The notes: a model not told the origin generated them from the sequence alone. DNA of 64,000 nucleotides from Trichoplusia ni (GCF_003590095.1 NC_039502.1:1240001-1304000); one strand, 5' to 3'. Numbered from the stretch's first letter, positions 1-13,369 are shown. Program-made: numbers and translations.

Positions 1-32
1 CCACGCGGACGAAGTCGCGGGCAACAGCTAGT
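1..32 (+). mobile_element. 3' end of a Helitron-like element
   Basis: ccacgcggacgaagtcgcgg followed by gcaacagctagt: the same 3' terminus, ending CTAGT, found in the fuller copies at 43691 and 45527. The rest lies left of the window. Confidence 0.7.
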
Positions 33-1854
33 AATAATATAAGCTTTTTTGTGGTCATCGAAATCCACGGGCGTAACAAGAGCGGAAGCTTTTAGGTATG
101 TATCTTTTGGATTTGTTTGTCCTTTTTGTTTATTTGTGCAGTTTTCTTTCGAATCATCTCTAGGTGAGAAGTTCAAACGTCGTGGCACTAGGCTCTCACT
201 GCTCAAATCTCCCATAAGTACTTATCACTTAACCATTCATTCTATCGAGATTCAATAATAACCCTAACAAACAACAAAATACCTATAAAGTCTATAACTA
301 TATCAAATTTATACGTTGCTATAGCAACGCTTAATTCGTTTGACCTCAGCGTTTATCTAATTGGAACCACTTGAGGATCAACTATCGACGTATCAGTTGC
401 AAAATTGCGTGTCAACAAGAGACGGTTTAGTTCACACACATGGCCAACAGCGTGTGGTATGAACGCTTTAGATCATATCTAGAGTCTCTGCAGATGGGAT
501 AAAGTCTGTTAATTTTTGATTTATTGGGTTCAGAAGTATAGATGTGTCGAAATGTGTGATTGTATTTGCTTAAGAAAACGGTTTTTCAATTATAGTGGAA
601 GGAAATGATGGTTGGCACGAGTAGAAGTTTGTTGATAAAAACACTTGCCGTATTTATTATTTACAATTTCTTCTAAAATTAAAACCAAATTAAATGCCAT
701 ACTTCAATGCATTGAAGCACGCATTTAACTAGTTTGCACTTAAGATACTAAATACGATGATAAGGATCTTTAAAACAATAGTTTAAACTGCATTACTCTC
801 TATAGAAAATTTTCTTGTATTAATAAGAACTTACTTTCGAAATAATTAAAGAGGCTCACACATTACCTCTTCTTAAAGTTACGAAAGTTTACTTTAATAG
901 CGCCAGATTTATTTATTTCAAAACTAAATCAAATCATTAATATTATATTCTAAAACATTCTGTCTAAACAACTAAACAAGACTGACAATTTGATTGACTG
1001 CTACAGCGTTCAAACCAGACCATTAAGATATTTCTCATACTCGTAATATCTCACAAATGTGATATATTCTAGTTTTAACATTTGTAAATATCCTCTGCTT
1101 TAAAACCGTTTTTATAGTTTCGTCATTTTTATTTACGTGTTAATTTAATGGCGGCTACTGTGGGTTGGTTTTTAATTATGTCCTCATGTCTATATTTATT
1201 TTATTTTATATTTTTATTAGCTTTTACCCAATGGTGTGCCCGTGGATGTCGATCATCGCGATAAAAAAATGTCTGGGTATATCTATTGCGATATCCAAGA
1301 TAACTCCGTTCAGATTTTTATTATAATCAGTTTAGTAGTCCCGAAAATGAAAGAAACTCTTAGCATGCATATTCAATAAAAAATAAAACATTTAACCAAA
1401 GCTTCAGACTAGATGAATCCATACCATAATTTACGACTATTGTCTGCCACACTGAGATCCAAAAATATCATCACAATTCTCTACAAAGTTTCGAGCCTGA
1501 ATAGTTGAAGTCATCCTAAGCCAGCCCTTCTCAAATAAATTCTCAGTCAAATGTCTCTTCAAATTCAATAAATACGAAGCACAAATTATACTTAGTCTCG
1601 TTCAATAACTTACTTGAAATATTCGCTACAAATCCAGTTGAAATCTTAACGTCATCTAAATTATTCTAAGTTGTGCTTCGTCCACTCTATATTTACCTTG
1701 CACTCGCGTATGACGTTTTGTTGTCTGGGTGGCTCTTGTAAATACGTTTGGAAACATACGGCACAAGGTTGGAGGCGGGCACGTTTGATAAATGTTCATT
1801 ATTTTGGTTTCCTATTAAAACTCTAGGTTTTTTATCTCAGGACCAACATTCGTG

Positions 1855-1930
1855 CATCAAAAAAATGCTTGTCCTACGCGGGGATCGAACCCGTGACCCA
1901 GAACCACTCAGGTATACGTGCAGTTAGCTT
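1855..1930 (-). repeat. tRNA-derived SINE head fragment
   Basis: atgcttgtcctacgcgggga with tcgaacccgtgac is the inverse of a B-box region (gggttcgatcccc) followed by a body like that of the 14071 family. Only the head is clear. Confidence 0.55.
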
Positions 1931-2282
1931 TGCGTTCATCGAATTTGTATATCTTTATGAATGATCATAAAAGTTGTATGTAGAACAAATATTTATCTTC
2001 ACTTTTCTTGTGGCTTTTGGCTACTAAAAGTAGTTGATAAGAACTTAACTACGTAACTGGATCTTAATTAAGCTTTTTATGCAAATAGTTTATTGGACTA
2101 TAATCTCACCATAAACTTAAAATGAAGCTGTAGTAAAAACGAGTCAATTAGAAAGCTTTATATTTAGTTATGAAAATAACACACTCACCTTTATTAATTC
2201 AATTAACCTTTTCTTTGCAGACGGGTAGAAGGTAAAACCTTAACCGTACCTTAACCGTAAATATATTCTGCCAAGCCTTTTC

Positions 2283-2400
2283 TATAGATTAGATTAGATT
2301 AGAATATTCTTTATTGTACACCATGGAATTACAGCAGTGATTCTTAATACATACAATGTTAGGGTATAATGGCGGTCTTATCCCTAAAAGCTATATCTAC
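2283..2400 (-). repeat. LINE 3'-tail fragment
   Basis: gaatattctttattgtacac, catggaattacagcagtgat and ggcggtcttatccctaaaag form the inverse of a lepidopteran LINE (RTE-type) 3' end. A short tagat microsatellite (2284-2303) marks its terminus. Confidence 0.5.
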
Positions 2401-4799
2401 TATTGTTTTTGAATCCGCTTAATATGTGTAGTTAGGGCACTGAGCAATGAAAATACTTTTAAGTAACTACGTAGTTAATCTTGTGAATGTGTCTGTCTTA
2501 AAGATGCCAGTACGCATAAAGCTGCATTAGACAGTGGAAGTTTTCATTTTTACAAACTAATAATCATTTCTTAATTAACTAAACAAACGCCACTGTCCCG
2601 ATCCATTATACCTTCCGTATGTTTCCCATCTAAGTGGCTGCCGGTATAAATAATACTTAGGCGTCTACTCGCTTCACCGCCTGTAAGCGTGTGATTTTGA
2701 CTTATTGGCTGCACGCGGATTGCATACAGTATCCACTCCTACCGACCAGTATTCACGACTCTTTAGCTTTGGTAATAGCCGTATTTGGAAAGATATATAC
2801 TAATTTATTAGTAGGTACTTTATGCGTCTAGTTGTCGACATCTTGATTGATTTGTGATGATTGGTTAGGAAACTTGCTCGAAGATTTTCTGCTAATATCG
2901 CCATTGTAAGCTATCTTATGGGTGATCTGAGCAGTCGTGGAATATTGTAGGAAGTAACAAAACATGTTTTGAATTAGTAAGTTACAAAGGAACCAGGTAC
3001 GGATGGAGTAAGGGAAAACTAAGGTTTAAATTTGAATAATCTTAAGGTATTTTTGTTTCATGTATGCATTTTTCAAGCACTAGATTGACTCTATTTCCGC
3101 CTTTAATGTAAAGTATATTTCTAAACCAAATTCTTAATGAACAGTCAAGACCCAACGACAATTAGTTTATTTTTATCCACAAATGACACTTCCCCAAGTG
3201 ACGTTTTCAATTCCTTTTTTCTTAATTACGCTCCACTTGGCAATTTTTAACCAAATTAAACTGAGTGTCGTTGATTGAAAAGGCGACGACAGTTACATTA
3301 TTCGATAAGCTTCGGTCTATTCGGATGCTAGATTAATACCGTCTCATTCGATCGAGGTGCTTATTCAATGTGCCAGAAATTATGATACATAAACGCTTTC
3401 ACAGCACACCTTTGATCTTCAAACCTCTCAGCTCATAATCACAGGCTGTAAACCAAGTTTAATCCATCATAATAAGTACCGACGGATTTAATTAAGTTTG
3501 TCTATCGATACATTAATTGCCATCAATCATTTGGCTGAAAGTGTATTTCCTCAATCAATTTATTGGATTTATAAAATTTCACTTATAGTTTTACGAACCG
3601 TTATTAATTCATGTCGGTCTCAAGATAGAGAAATAAAACGGGCCGTAGGAAGTCATTATAGACTTAATCTGAAAGTCGTAAAATTAATAATTAAGTTAGT
3701 ACCGTCTCGCGTTTTTAATTATATAAACCAGATTTTGTAAATATGGAGCGTGAACACGGAATGTAAAGTAAATTGATGAATAAAATATGTGTGGATCCTA
3801 AATGTGTTGTTATTTACATAGCTATAAAAGTCAAAGTAGAACGACATAAAGTTATCGTGTCAGGTGATGTTAGACCACTGCTGGTGAGACCAAGCTTCAC
3901 GGCACAGCCTCTGCCTCTTCTTTCATATTATCCGTTTCTTCAGAAAACCGTCATCTTTTGTCTCCACAGTATCCTACTTCTAGGCCAAGACCGCATCTTT
4001 CTTCACCCAACTTTTTGCCAGTTGCGATATCTCTCCTCTCAAGCTTCACATATCAGGAACAAAAAATAAATATCCAAAAGCAGTAACTGAGCTGTATCAA
4101 TCCAGTCCAATCTGTTTTATTGACTCAACTCATTTTGTCGCGCTGTATTATTAGAAACCAATTTAGCGACAATAAGATACTAAGAAATCGTATTAGTAAC
4201 GGCAAAAGGGTTAACAAACAGGGGTGCGTTCGAAACGGTTCACGCTTGGCCGGTGACGTGTGACGATGCGCCGGCGCAGCAAAACGACATGTTTGATGTT
4301 ACGAGTTGCTATTTTTAGCTTGGATTTGATTTTAATTGAGAAGGACGGCTTTATACTTTTTTTCTTGTTTTGTTTCTTTTCTTTGGTTGTAATTTTGGGT
4401 GTTTTTAATGATGAATGACACTCATCATATATAAGTTTCGAGAACTGACGATAATTGTGATTCTTTCTTAACCATACATTTACGGGTGGATATGGATTGA
4501 ATCCTGACAATACTCCGACGAATAATAATGTTACAAATCGGTCCTCTTAAATTTCGAAAAAAAAAAACACTTTAAACTTTGCAATGCGATCACGTATCAC
4601 CATGCTTTATTCTTTTTGTATTAAAATTGCCAACGTGATCGGAAACGAGCGGCGCTAAAACCTTTGTTATTAAATTCTTCAATGTAGATTATTTTTTAAT
4701 GCTGTGTCACGTACTATTTGTTCCCCTAGCAAGCCATGCGTAAATAGCTACCATATGGGCTTACGCTTGCCTTTATCTACAGCATAAGTATTATAATCC

Positions 4800-5175
4800 C
4801 ACACAGACACAGTGTCATCTGTTCATAACACTTCTTCATTGTGTTTAACACTGTGTCTTCTTCTGGAAAGCCTCTTTTAAATACTATGTTTTTCGCATCT
4901 CGGATGTTGTGTTGTACTCTATGTCTGTCATGTGCAAATATTTTTGCCACCGTGTTTATTGTGTCCAATTTTGGAATACGACTTCAAACGAACACAGTGT
5001 CACTTAAACGACACATTAGACGTCTTCAACTTAAGTGTTGTCATATTGTTTTGTTGCCACTGTGCCTTTTGTGTCTCCTTTTGGAAAACGTCTATCGTCC
5101 TCTCCAATAACATTAATTTCATGAACCCGTTTGTCAGTCTGTGTGTCGGTTTCACTTTGATGTGTATTTAGGTGA
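4800..5175 (+). repeat. Degenerate tandem repeat, unit about 108-110 bp
   Basis: gtgtc anchors at 4853, 4961 and 5071 each lead into a similar block: cttcttctggaaagcc, caattttggaatacg and tccttttggaaaacg. Copies 2 and 3 also share ttgccac.gtg just before. About three units; the GTGTC content stays high to about 5310. Several short frames cross it but they look like repeat by-products. Confidence 0.5.
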
Positions 5176-7950
5176 CGTTCGCCGTTGAATGTGTCGTGTC
5201 ATTTAGATGTTTATTTTGTATGTCACTTTCAATGACAATGATTTGCGAAACTGATTCGATGTGACATGATTTTGACAAATTTTTGGTAACAATGTGTAAC
5301 TTTGGAAGTGATTCATTTTTTTGTACCTTAACCTGGAACTGGTTGTCCTTTTTAATATTTGTAAGTTAAATTTATCTTTTGTGCGCTACAAATAAAATTT
5401 TGTATCATATAGGTACGCCTTTACATTGATAAATATAACCTGAGCTTTTCAGTTCGCCCTCATCAATCCCGGTCTCGCTTTCAATTAAAACTTGCAAAAC
5501 ATTAGCGGCACACAAATCTCTCATGCCATATCCTGTTCGAATCAATCTTCACATATTCATTTACCTCGGGCATATAAAAACTTATTTTGTTTCAACTCTT
5601 TACTCCCTGACAAATGTCCGCTGCGTCTGGCAATCCCGCGTGATCCTGTTTTAGCTTATTACGAGTATATTCTTGGACTGAAGCAAATTGTTTGAGCTGA
5701 AGATTTATTATCCTTCAATATTTTATTTCAGTTTACAATTTAGTTTGTGATAAATCTTCTACGATTTTTTTATTTTCATTAGACATTGATTGATAAGGTC
5801 TTGATGTAATTATGATTCTTTGAGTTAATTAAGATGCAGCTTGGAATAAAAGTTTCGACTGGTTTCATTTGGAATTAAAGTGTGAAGCTGCAAACATTGG
5901 GCTGTAGATTTATTTCTTGAAAGCTTAACTGAATTCTTGAACTAAAACCGTATTTATATCATTTTTTATATTTTTCTCTTTTGCATTAACTCTGCCACAT
6001 TGTGGCTTAATATTCAAATGTAATTGATATAAATTTAAATCGATTACACTTATCGAATCAGTAGTGTTCTTGAACCGTAGTTCATTAGTAATTACGCACT
6101 TTACAATATTTTTATATGTAGGTCATGTGTCTTGACATTTACTTATTCGGTATCGTTATGATTGTTGTTAGAGATAAATGTAAATTGTTTAGTAGCTTCA
6201 TCATGCATTGCATTTCTCACGATTATTTGTATCATATTTTTCCAAGACCAGTATATTTGATAGTTTTAGCTATTCCTTTTTATTATCATTTACTACAATA
6301 ATACAATGATTTGCAAAAAAATGTTGCCTAAAACGAAAACATATTGCCTGACTTTTTGCTGAACTTCTTTATAGGATAGATTGATAACCGCATAACAAAT
6401 TACTTTTCTCCCATTTTCAAAATCAGCATCGTCACGTTCCTAACCCTTGAGCATCTAGACGGCATCAGGTCATCGTTCGTGCGTATTGATTGCGGTACAT
6501 TAGCGGCGTGTCTCAAACGATCAATTAGCGGTATCTACACGCCGACGATTGAAACGCCATCTGAATTTCATGCGGTACAAGGTGTAAACGATTGCGGATG
6601 ATGAATTTTTCAATTCATTACCTAATTGTTTAGCATTTAAGTGGCTTTTTGTTCCTGCTTGCTCTTTAATGTCTAATTCTACTGAAATCATTCAAATGAA
6701 ATTCTATGGTGAGATATTTCGCCTGTTATATTTTTTTTCGTTTCCCCTTTTTTATTTAACTCGCTGATCGCTTACTCCTTTTACCAAAACACCCAATTAA
6801 CTGGATTTGTTTGGTCACATGAGTTTGTAATTGAGACGAATCGGTAACGAATGCACTTCGGCCCAACTTGTAACACATTTGGTTACATCGTGACGAAAAG
6901 CTTTTAAAAATACCATTAATAGGTCAATGTTCATCTGTGTTACATAGTTATAAATAAATTAAACTCGATTTATATGAAAATGATCGAAAAGTGTTTGATA
7001 TCGAGTGCTTATCAGACCACCGGCGATGTTTGAAACAAATTTGGGTTAAAATCTGTAGGCGTAGAGAAACGTACCTCGATGTTTACAAAACAATATATAT
7101 TCAGATGACATCAGAATTAAAAATAATCGGGTAGGGACTTACGTTTTGATACGAAGAAATGTTTTTAGAATAGAGTGAAAGAAGTTGTTAACACGACCTA
7201 TTGACATTAGAATTACAAATAAATTCACTTTTCTGAAAATACATCCCCTAATAAAACTAGATAATAAGGTTTCATGAGTACTAAAACTGAATCACAGTAC
7301 AGGCAAAGGGTACGAAAATACACAGTACGAAAAATGACGGTGAAAAAAATGGTTTATCACTAGAAAAATTGTGAAGTTGAATTTGTTATGCTATTTTCCA
7401 AGTTAGGTAAATATTTAAATTCTAATTGATATTAAACAATTTGTATTCAAAGTCGACAGATATAAAGTAAACAAGACAAAAATTATTCCCAATTTCTGGA
7501 ACATACACGTCATGAATCTAAAGTGACACTTAATATGGAAATAGTATCGATTCTTGTGTTTTCTCACAAAATATTACAATAACGACCTGTAAATAGTGAT
7601 TTGTATTCTATAAAACTGTTTAATGAATATACAGCAATTGCTCGCTGAATCGAAATCGCGTAATTAGATTACTTGGATCTAAACGACAGTCTTTTGTCAC
7701 GGTTGCAGGTATTTTTAGAGTAAAGTTGACTGTACATGTATAGTTATGTAAAGTAAATTCGTTTGTCTACTTTTAATATAAGTTACATCAGGACTTTTAA
7801 ACTGAGACAGCAAACTGATCGATGTTTCCGTATTCAGCTATTCTGAAAGAAATAACAAGAAAAGAGAGTGTTTAAAAGCGTTACAAAAATTGACGACAAT
7901 AGGGATGACGACAATTTCTTTTTGCACTGTCCGTCTTGTAGTTTTTTGTA

Positions 7951-8540
7951 TAATAATGGATACATAGTGGTTTCTTAGGTTTACGCGAATGTTAGACATT
8001 GAAATGAAACTACTTTTACGGATTTTATCGCGGTTTAATTTTAGATTTTAGTTCCCGACGTTTCGAAACCTTTGCAGGTATCATGGTCACGGGCAGACTG
8101 AGATGGCGTTCGTCTTGACAGGAGATGTTGCTCGTTCTACCTTCATATTTTAATTAATTATTTGTGGTCCGCACCTACGCAGTATGAGCTCACTGTGTCT
8201 TGATGTCTTGCAGCGCTGCTCTTGGGTTTGGCCTTGAGTTTATTTATTATTGGATCCCAAGTAGGTGATATCTTCCAGCCATCTTCTCTATTGAAATTAG
8301 GGTGTTTTTTAATCTCAATAGCCTCGCGAAACATCCTAGGTAGGAATTTGGGTTCTTTAGCGAGGATCTGTGGTTGGTCAAATCTAATATAATGGCTGGA
8401 ACCTTCAGCATGTTCGGCGACTGCAGACTTCGTTGAGCGGCGGTGTTTCACGTCAGCTATGTGTGAAACGTCGGGAACTAAAATCTAAAATTAAACCGCG
8501 ATAAAATCCGTAAAAGTAGTTTCATTTCAATAATAATGGA
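7951..8540 (-). mobile_element. Short Penelope-like element with inverted terminal repeats
   Basis: Two perfectly complementary 67-bp arms (7998-8064 and 8465-8531) flank about 400 bp. Outside lies a direct repeat taataatgga (7951-7960 and 8531-8540; 12 bp if the flanking a and t are counted), which looks like a target-site duplication. The sequence between the left duplication and the left arm (7961-7997) resembles the 30-40 bp tail known at one end of Penelope-like elements. The interior encodes, on the minus strand, the end of a GIY-YIG endonuclease domain. There is no reverse transcriptase. The arm core gttcccgacgtttcg and the adjoining catggtcacgggcag recur in insect Penelope-like terminal repeats. 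Confidence 0.8.
8158..8466 (-). pseudogene. C-terminal GIY-YIG endonuclease fragment of a Penelope-like element
   Basis: The minus-strand frame reads HIADVKHRRSTKSAVAEHA at its start, continues with KEPKFLPRMFREAIEIKKHP and FNREDGWKISPTWDPII, and stops at 8160-8158. This is the conserved end of the endonuclease domain of Penelope-like polyproteins. The GIY...YIG motif itself and the reverse transcriptase are missing: the 5' side is cut exactly at the terminal repeat. Not expected to be functional alone. Confidence 0.8.
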
Positions 8541-9344
8541 TTCGTTTTTTTTAATTTGTGCCGCAAACATAAATTCACTAATATACAGTGAATGAAACTT
8601 ACGCGTGACGTCACGATTGTGTATAAATTTTACCATATCGTTACGTCACAAGCCCCCTCTCCTAAACTTTAAAACAGTTAATCTTTGTCAATTCTAGTTT
8701 TTCTGAAAAAGGAAATAATACGTGTCTAATACTTTTCAATTATCTAACTGAGGGACTAATGAGATTTTTTCTTTTTATACCCAGTCGTCATCCCTATTAG
8801 GACCTATTTTTCCTTAACCTTGATTTTGTTTTCTTGAATATTTTTGCTATAGCACCAATAGAAATACATGATCTGTGATTTTTTACTGACGCGGTAGAAC
8901 GGTTCATCACGTACAGCTTGTGGTCAGACAGATAGACATCGGAACTATCGTTATAGGATACCATTTTTATCCTCTCGGTACCGAACTCAAAAACTAATTG
9001 TACTTAATTGTACACTCTTAACTTCACCGTTGGTTAAGCGAGCAAAAATATGAAAGCCACGCCTGCCACATGTAGTCAATTGCCTAAGACCTTAGTACTT
9101 AATAAGTAAACATTACTTGATAAACAGCACGTAGGAACATACACGACTGTACTGTTAGCAACAAAATAATTAATACGATTCTATTTCAAAATAAATTGCA
9201 GGATTTCAATACGATATTTTTCATCCATAGCATAGTTAGTAAATGCTCGCTCACTGCGGATTTTAAACCATTATATCGGGGCTTACAAGCATACAGAACT
9301 TATGCACAAAGATGCTCAGGTTTAAAACAAATATTCTTGGTTCA

Positions 9345-9405
9345 AACAAATAATTGTCCTCCTCAGAACGTGAGTCGAACCGCACGACTCTCTTATAGTC
9401 GTTAG
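9345..9405 (-). repeat. Degenerate tRNA-like SINE fragment
   Basis: gtcctcctcagaacgtgagt and cgaaccgcacgactc read on the minus strand as a decayed B box (gcggttcgactc). Body not identified. Confidence 0.35.
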
Positions 9406-12400
9406 CGTAGTGACCTATAAATACAGTATACTCTATTCAGCTTTACTTGCAGTACTTTTTCATTCTCCAATTTTCTTATCTCCTGTCGCAGGTCTGCTGG
9501 CAGAAATTTCTTTAGAAATAAGCAGTACCTTTGTACCTAATGTATTCTAACTTTTATATTTTCTCTGTATGTTGTGTGTACATAAATAAATAAATAATTT
9601 ATTCCGTTTTGCTGTCCATAAATCTGTCACTGCTCAAAGATTTTATTGCTGACTGTACCAACAGGTTACTCTTACCAGTCCGCAGAGATTATCAGATTCT
9701 TCTAATTAACAGTTTGCTTAAGACAAGTTTTGTGTTTTTTTTATCTTGTGTCTATCTTACTTGCTTACTTTACATGCGAAATTAAATATCAAACATGTAA
9801 TTTGAGAACCAAGTAAAACTATGAACTTTTGTTTTTCTCTTTCAATTGGTCCCTGGCAACACGAAGGATCGCGGCGCTTTACTAAATTTCTTTAAACAGA
9901 CAATTTCTCTCCATATATCCCGGACCAAAGGAAACTCGACTTTCTGGCCTCCCATGGCCTGTAACTCCTTTAAACAGACAGTTTGTCTCATATACCCTCT
10001 CCAAATTTGTTTGAGGACGTAGTTTCTTTCGTCTAGCTAGACCATGTTACTGGCTATCAGCCTTTTTCTTTCTTTCCTTGCATCCATGTATCCGCTAACA
10101 ATTGACAGTATTTTGTGATTGCTTAAATTTCTTTTGAAGTATCTATTTTTACTTAAAACCTTATCCCGAGTTATATACAACCAGCAATTAGCACCTATAG
10201 GTTTTACAATACAATAATTTTCTGGCATAAAAACCACCTGTCTTACCAAGATGCTCTGAAATATATCTGGCCTGGCATAGCCCATTCAACTTGCAATTGA
10301 ATTGGCTATGCTATAGAGGTCAGATATCACTCGCTCCTTATAAAATTGTGGTATTCAGTTCAATTCAATAAGGGGGAGAAATTTTATTCTGCAAAACTAT
10401 TTGCAATATCTTAGTTAATGCCATCAATAGTATATTGAAAGTCAATTAAAACATAAACCTTTTGACCTAGGACCCTGTAACACGCCCGCATACTTCTTAG
10501 AAACCGCTAACTAGTTAGTAGTAATAAGCGAATTTAAGTGAACAACCTATTCGTAAGAATACATACGACGTGTTGTGCAAATATCACCCTTTCTGCTAAT
10601 AGAATAAGGGCGATACAATAAAATCTCCAACTCCCGATGACGGTAAATTTCTATTAGACATGACTAAGAAATTAGATCATTTAAATTAAGTGGTTCCTGT
10701 CGTGATGTGTTCGCAATTTTCTATGATTTCAGAACCTAAGTAGGTGGTATGTGGATTATATTTTTCTCTCCTCGGTATACGTCTTATTCATCCGTAGGTA
10801 TCTGGGATGTAGGGCTGGGTATGATGCATCATTGTCACCACATAATAAGTCTCCTGGCAGCTATGCCCGTGTTTTCTTTCCTCTGCTATTTGCATTAAAG
10901 TTTCTAAAATCTTTCCTAATTTCATCAGCCTATCCCAAAAGCAAATAAATCTGTAACTTAAGTCTCATTTTTATGATGTGGTACTATCTTAGTTGATTAA
11001 TAATTCGCTTATCAGTATGCAAAGTATCGAAAGAAATATTTTTTTTTCTCTTTTTGATATTTTTGTTCTAATCTACAAGTATGGTAAACTCCAGATTAAG
11101 GATTAAAGAAAGAATTATTTGTATGTACTTAGCGTTCCATGGTTGGTGTTTGTGTATGTGCCTAAAGTGAACTGGGTCGCTGTTCCTATTTAGTTTTATG
11201 TTATGGCTACGAAATATGCGGGTCAGTTATTACGATTTGATATATTGACATTTTTAGCTTAGGGAATCGAACTATAGCTACAAATATCATTTTTTACTTT
11301 TAAGTGCTTCTGAAAATTTTGGTACATTAGCAGGATTTTCCATCTGTCGAATAAATCGTTTCATTAATAAAACGCAGTAGAAAGTAGAATAGATAAATTA
11401 TAACCATACTTAATTTCGAATTAGTCTATAAAAACTCCCAAAACGGTGAAAGAAATTCTTACATTCATAAACCATTAAAAAACAATAGTTTTATAGTCCA
11501 ACACACAATTATAATATTAACAATCATTTTTGTTAAACGATCTAATTCAATTTCCGAGTTTGTTAACCCTAAATAAAAATGGTTATAGCCTGAACTATGA
11601 ATGGACTGACCAACCGGAGACAATGCAATTGTTTTACGTCCATTGCCGTTTATCTGGCGTCGCTGTCACCGCCCGCTGTTTCCAAGGCGCCATCTACATC
11701 ATAAACATGTTTATTATCGGTAGAGTGAAGGCAATTTCTTTTTATTAACGTTGCCCGCTTCCTGGTTGTATTATTTAATGTTAGAGTTTATGGGTTTTAA
11801 AGTGAGACCGTTTTGTTTTCTCAAAATATATTTATGTTCATAAGCTATTGTGGTCTCGCCTGTTCGTACGGTCGACGCTTGATATATTATCCGTCGATAT
11901 AAATAGACTATTGTTACGTTTTCGTGGACTCGTGGTTATGATACTTTTGGATTTGTAGAGAAGGTGAGTTTTCGTAAGCTCCTTACGAGTTTTCTCTTGC
12001 TAAATTCGATGAAAAATTACAATAAATTGAGAACCTCTGCTGTAAATTGTCGGCATTGTTCGATTAGAATTAAATTACTGCAAGTTATTTTGTTTTTTTT
12101 CATATTATGTGCAATTTTCAGTTTCATATTTGTAACAATAATAAAAAAGTAAGATCTTCACCCTATCATTTAATTTTTTAACGAATAAACGTAGTTAAAC
12201 AACAACCCTTTTTAACCACTTAATCGAAACGTAATTTTATGAAGACATCAACAGAGTACAAGCTATACTGTGTATCGTATATGCACCAATTATTGAAACT
12301 TATATTACAATACAAAACAATTGCCTGCATAAATCAGGCAGCCACGCCCGCCATTTAAGATGGCGTGTCTGATTTCCCCAACAAATATTTAACCTTTCAA

Positions 12401-12573
12401 TGTGCAGTCTTAATCTGATTATTTGCAGACCTTTGTGTATGTAAATTCGTTAAATATCATTTAATTTAATTTCGCAAATATCGTGTGGGTTTAACTGCAA
12501 TTTCACAATAGACAATATTCAGGTTTGCACGCTAACCACGAACGCTTAAACGAGGACTTCTTTTGTTGTAAAA

Positions 12574-12655
12574 GCGAGATGCCGCTACTACCGATATAGA
12601 GCTATCTCGCTCCCACAATAGCGACAGGTCGTTTTAAGAGTTCATTATATAGGCT
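12574..12655. repeat. Degenerate palindromic repeat (GCGAGATG...ATCTCGCTCCCACA)
   Basis: gcgagatgccgctactaccg then tagagctatctcgctcccac: two nearly complementary halves followed by aatagcgacaggtcgtttta. One of at least seven related copies in the window (see findings). Confidence 0.5.
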
Positions 12656-13369
12656 GTGTAAATTGCCAATCGTGATTAGAACATTATCTGAAATTATAGG
12701 CCAGGAGACCCGCCTTTACTACGTCTGTGCTGTAAATACTGGCTTTTATCTTAGGGATACTGAGTCAGTAACTAATCACTTTAGGATTAGCCTGTTTAGA
12801 AACATAGAAAGAAAATATTTGCGTCATTAAACGATAATGCGATGCTTGAGAACTTATTGCAGAGTTGTTCTTTTCGTACAGTCCTTTTTTCAGAGTTTTA
12901 AACTCGCCCACAGGCATCGGACATAGCTTTGCACAACCTTACCATGATACACCGACAGTTTTTAAACATAATTGTTTTTATTCAATAATGATTATAAGAA
13001 AATTAATCCAATAAAGTGTTCTAATATTCTTAAAGTAGGAAAACAGAATATATAGACCATTTAACACCTGTTAAAACTATTAGAGTCACCTTCAGACATC
13101 CGTATAAATGTTTAAATGTAAAATATTTACTCGAAGCCTTCTTAAATTATTGTCACACGCTCTTATGTCAACCCAGTAAGGTTTAAAATTGCAGTCTTGT
13201 GCTACGACTACCAGGGATGATTGTACATTAGCATTTAAACTAGATATTTGTCGATATATCGTTTATACGATGTAACATTTCATTGGCAATGTTTAACAAA
13301 AAGTTCTGTGTACTACTTAATATTATAGCATGACTGTTGCAGCTTGTAAAGCTTGCAAATAGTGCAATT

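Larger units (their letters stand above)
33..7890. other. AT-rich non-coding stretch, left end
   Basis: Apart from the repeats listed separately (1855, 2283, 4800), I see no supported exon, tRNA or other gene. Short open frames here are AT-rich, lack recognisable domains and lack paired splice signals with protein similarity. Confidence 0.5.
7898..8798. mobile_element. MITE-like element (TIR AATAGGGATGACGAC) carrying a nested insertion
   Basis: A 15-bp sequence, aatagggatgacgac, at 7898-7912 is repeated in inverse at 8784-8798. Without the nested Penelope-like copy (one target copy plus element, about 580 bp) the host element would be about 320 bp. It has no open reading frame. Superfamily not assigned; the short TIR alone could be coincidental, but it is exact. 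Confidence 0.5.

Noticed and set aside
3990..4010. agaccgcatctt read as R-P-H, a possible PAP2 motif C1 for gene A
   Set aside because: The Lys seven residues upstream and the membrane helix before it are missing, and the frame is broken nearby.
11530..11748. Possible exon with somewhat higher GC (ggcgtcgctgtcaccgcccg)
   Set aside because: No recognisable protein similarity and no acceptor/donor pair in phase with the phosphatase genes.
12326..12376. Imperfect hairpin around gccacgcccgccatttaaga
   Set aside because: Pairing needs an unpaired block of several bases and only about five contiguous pairs are certain.
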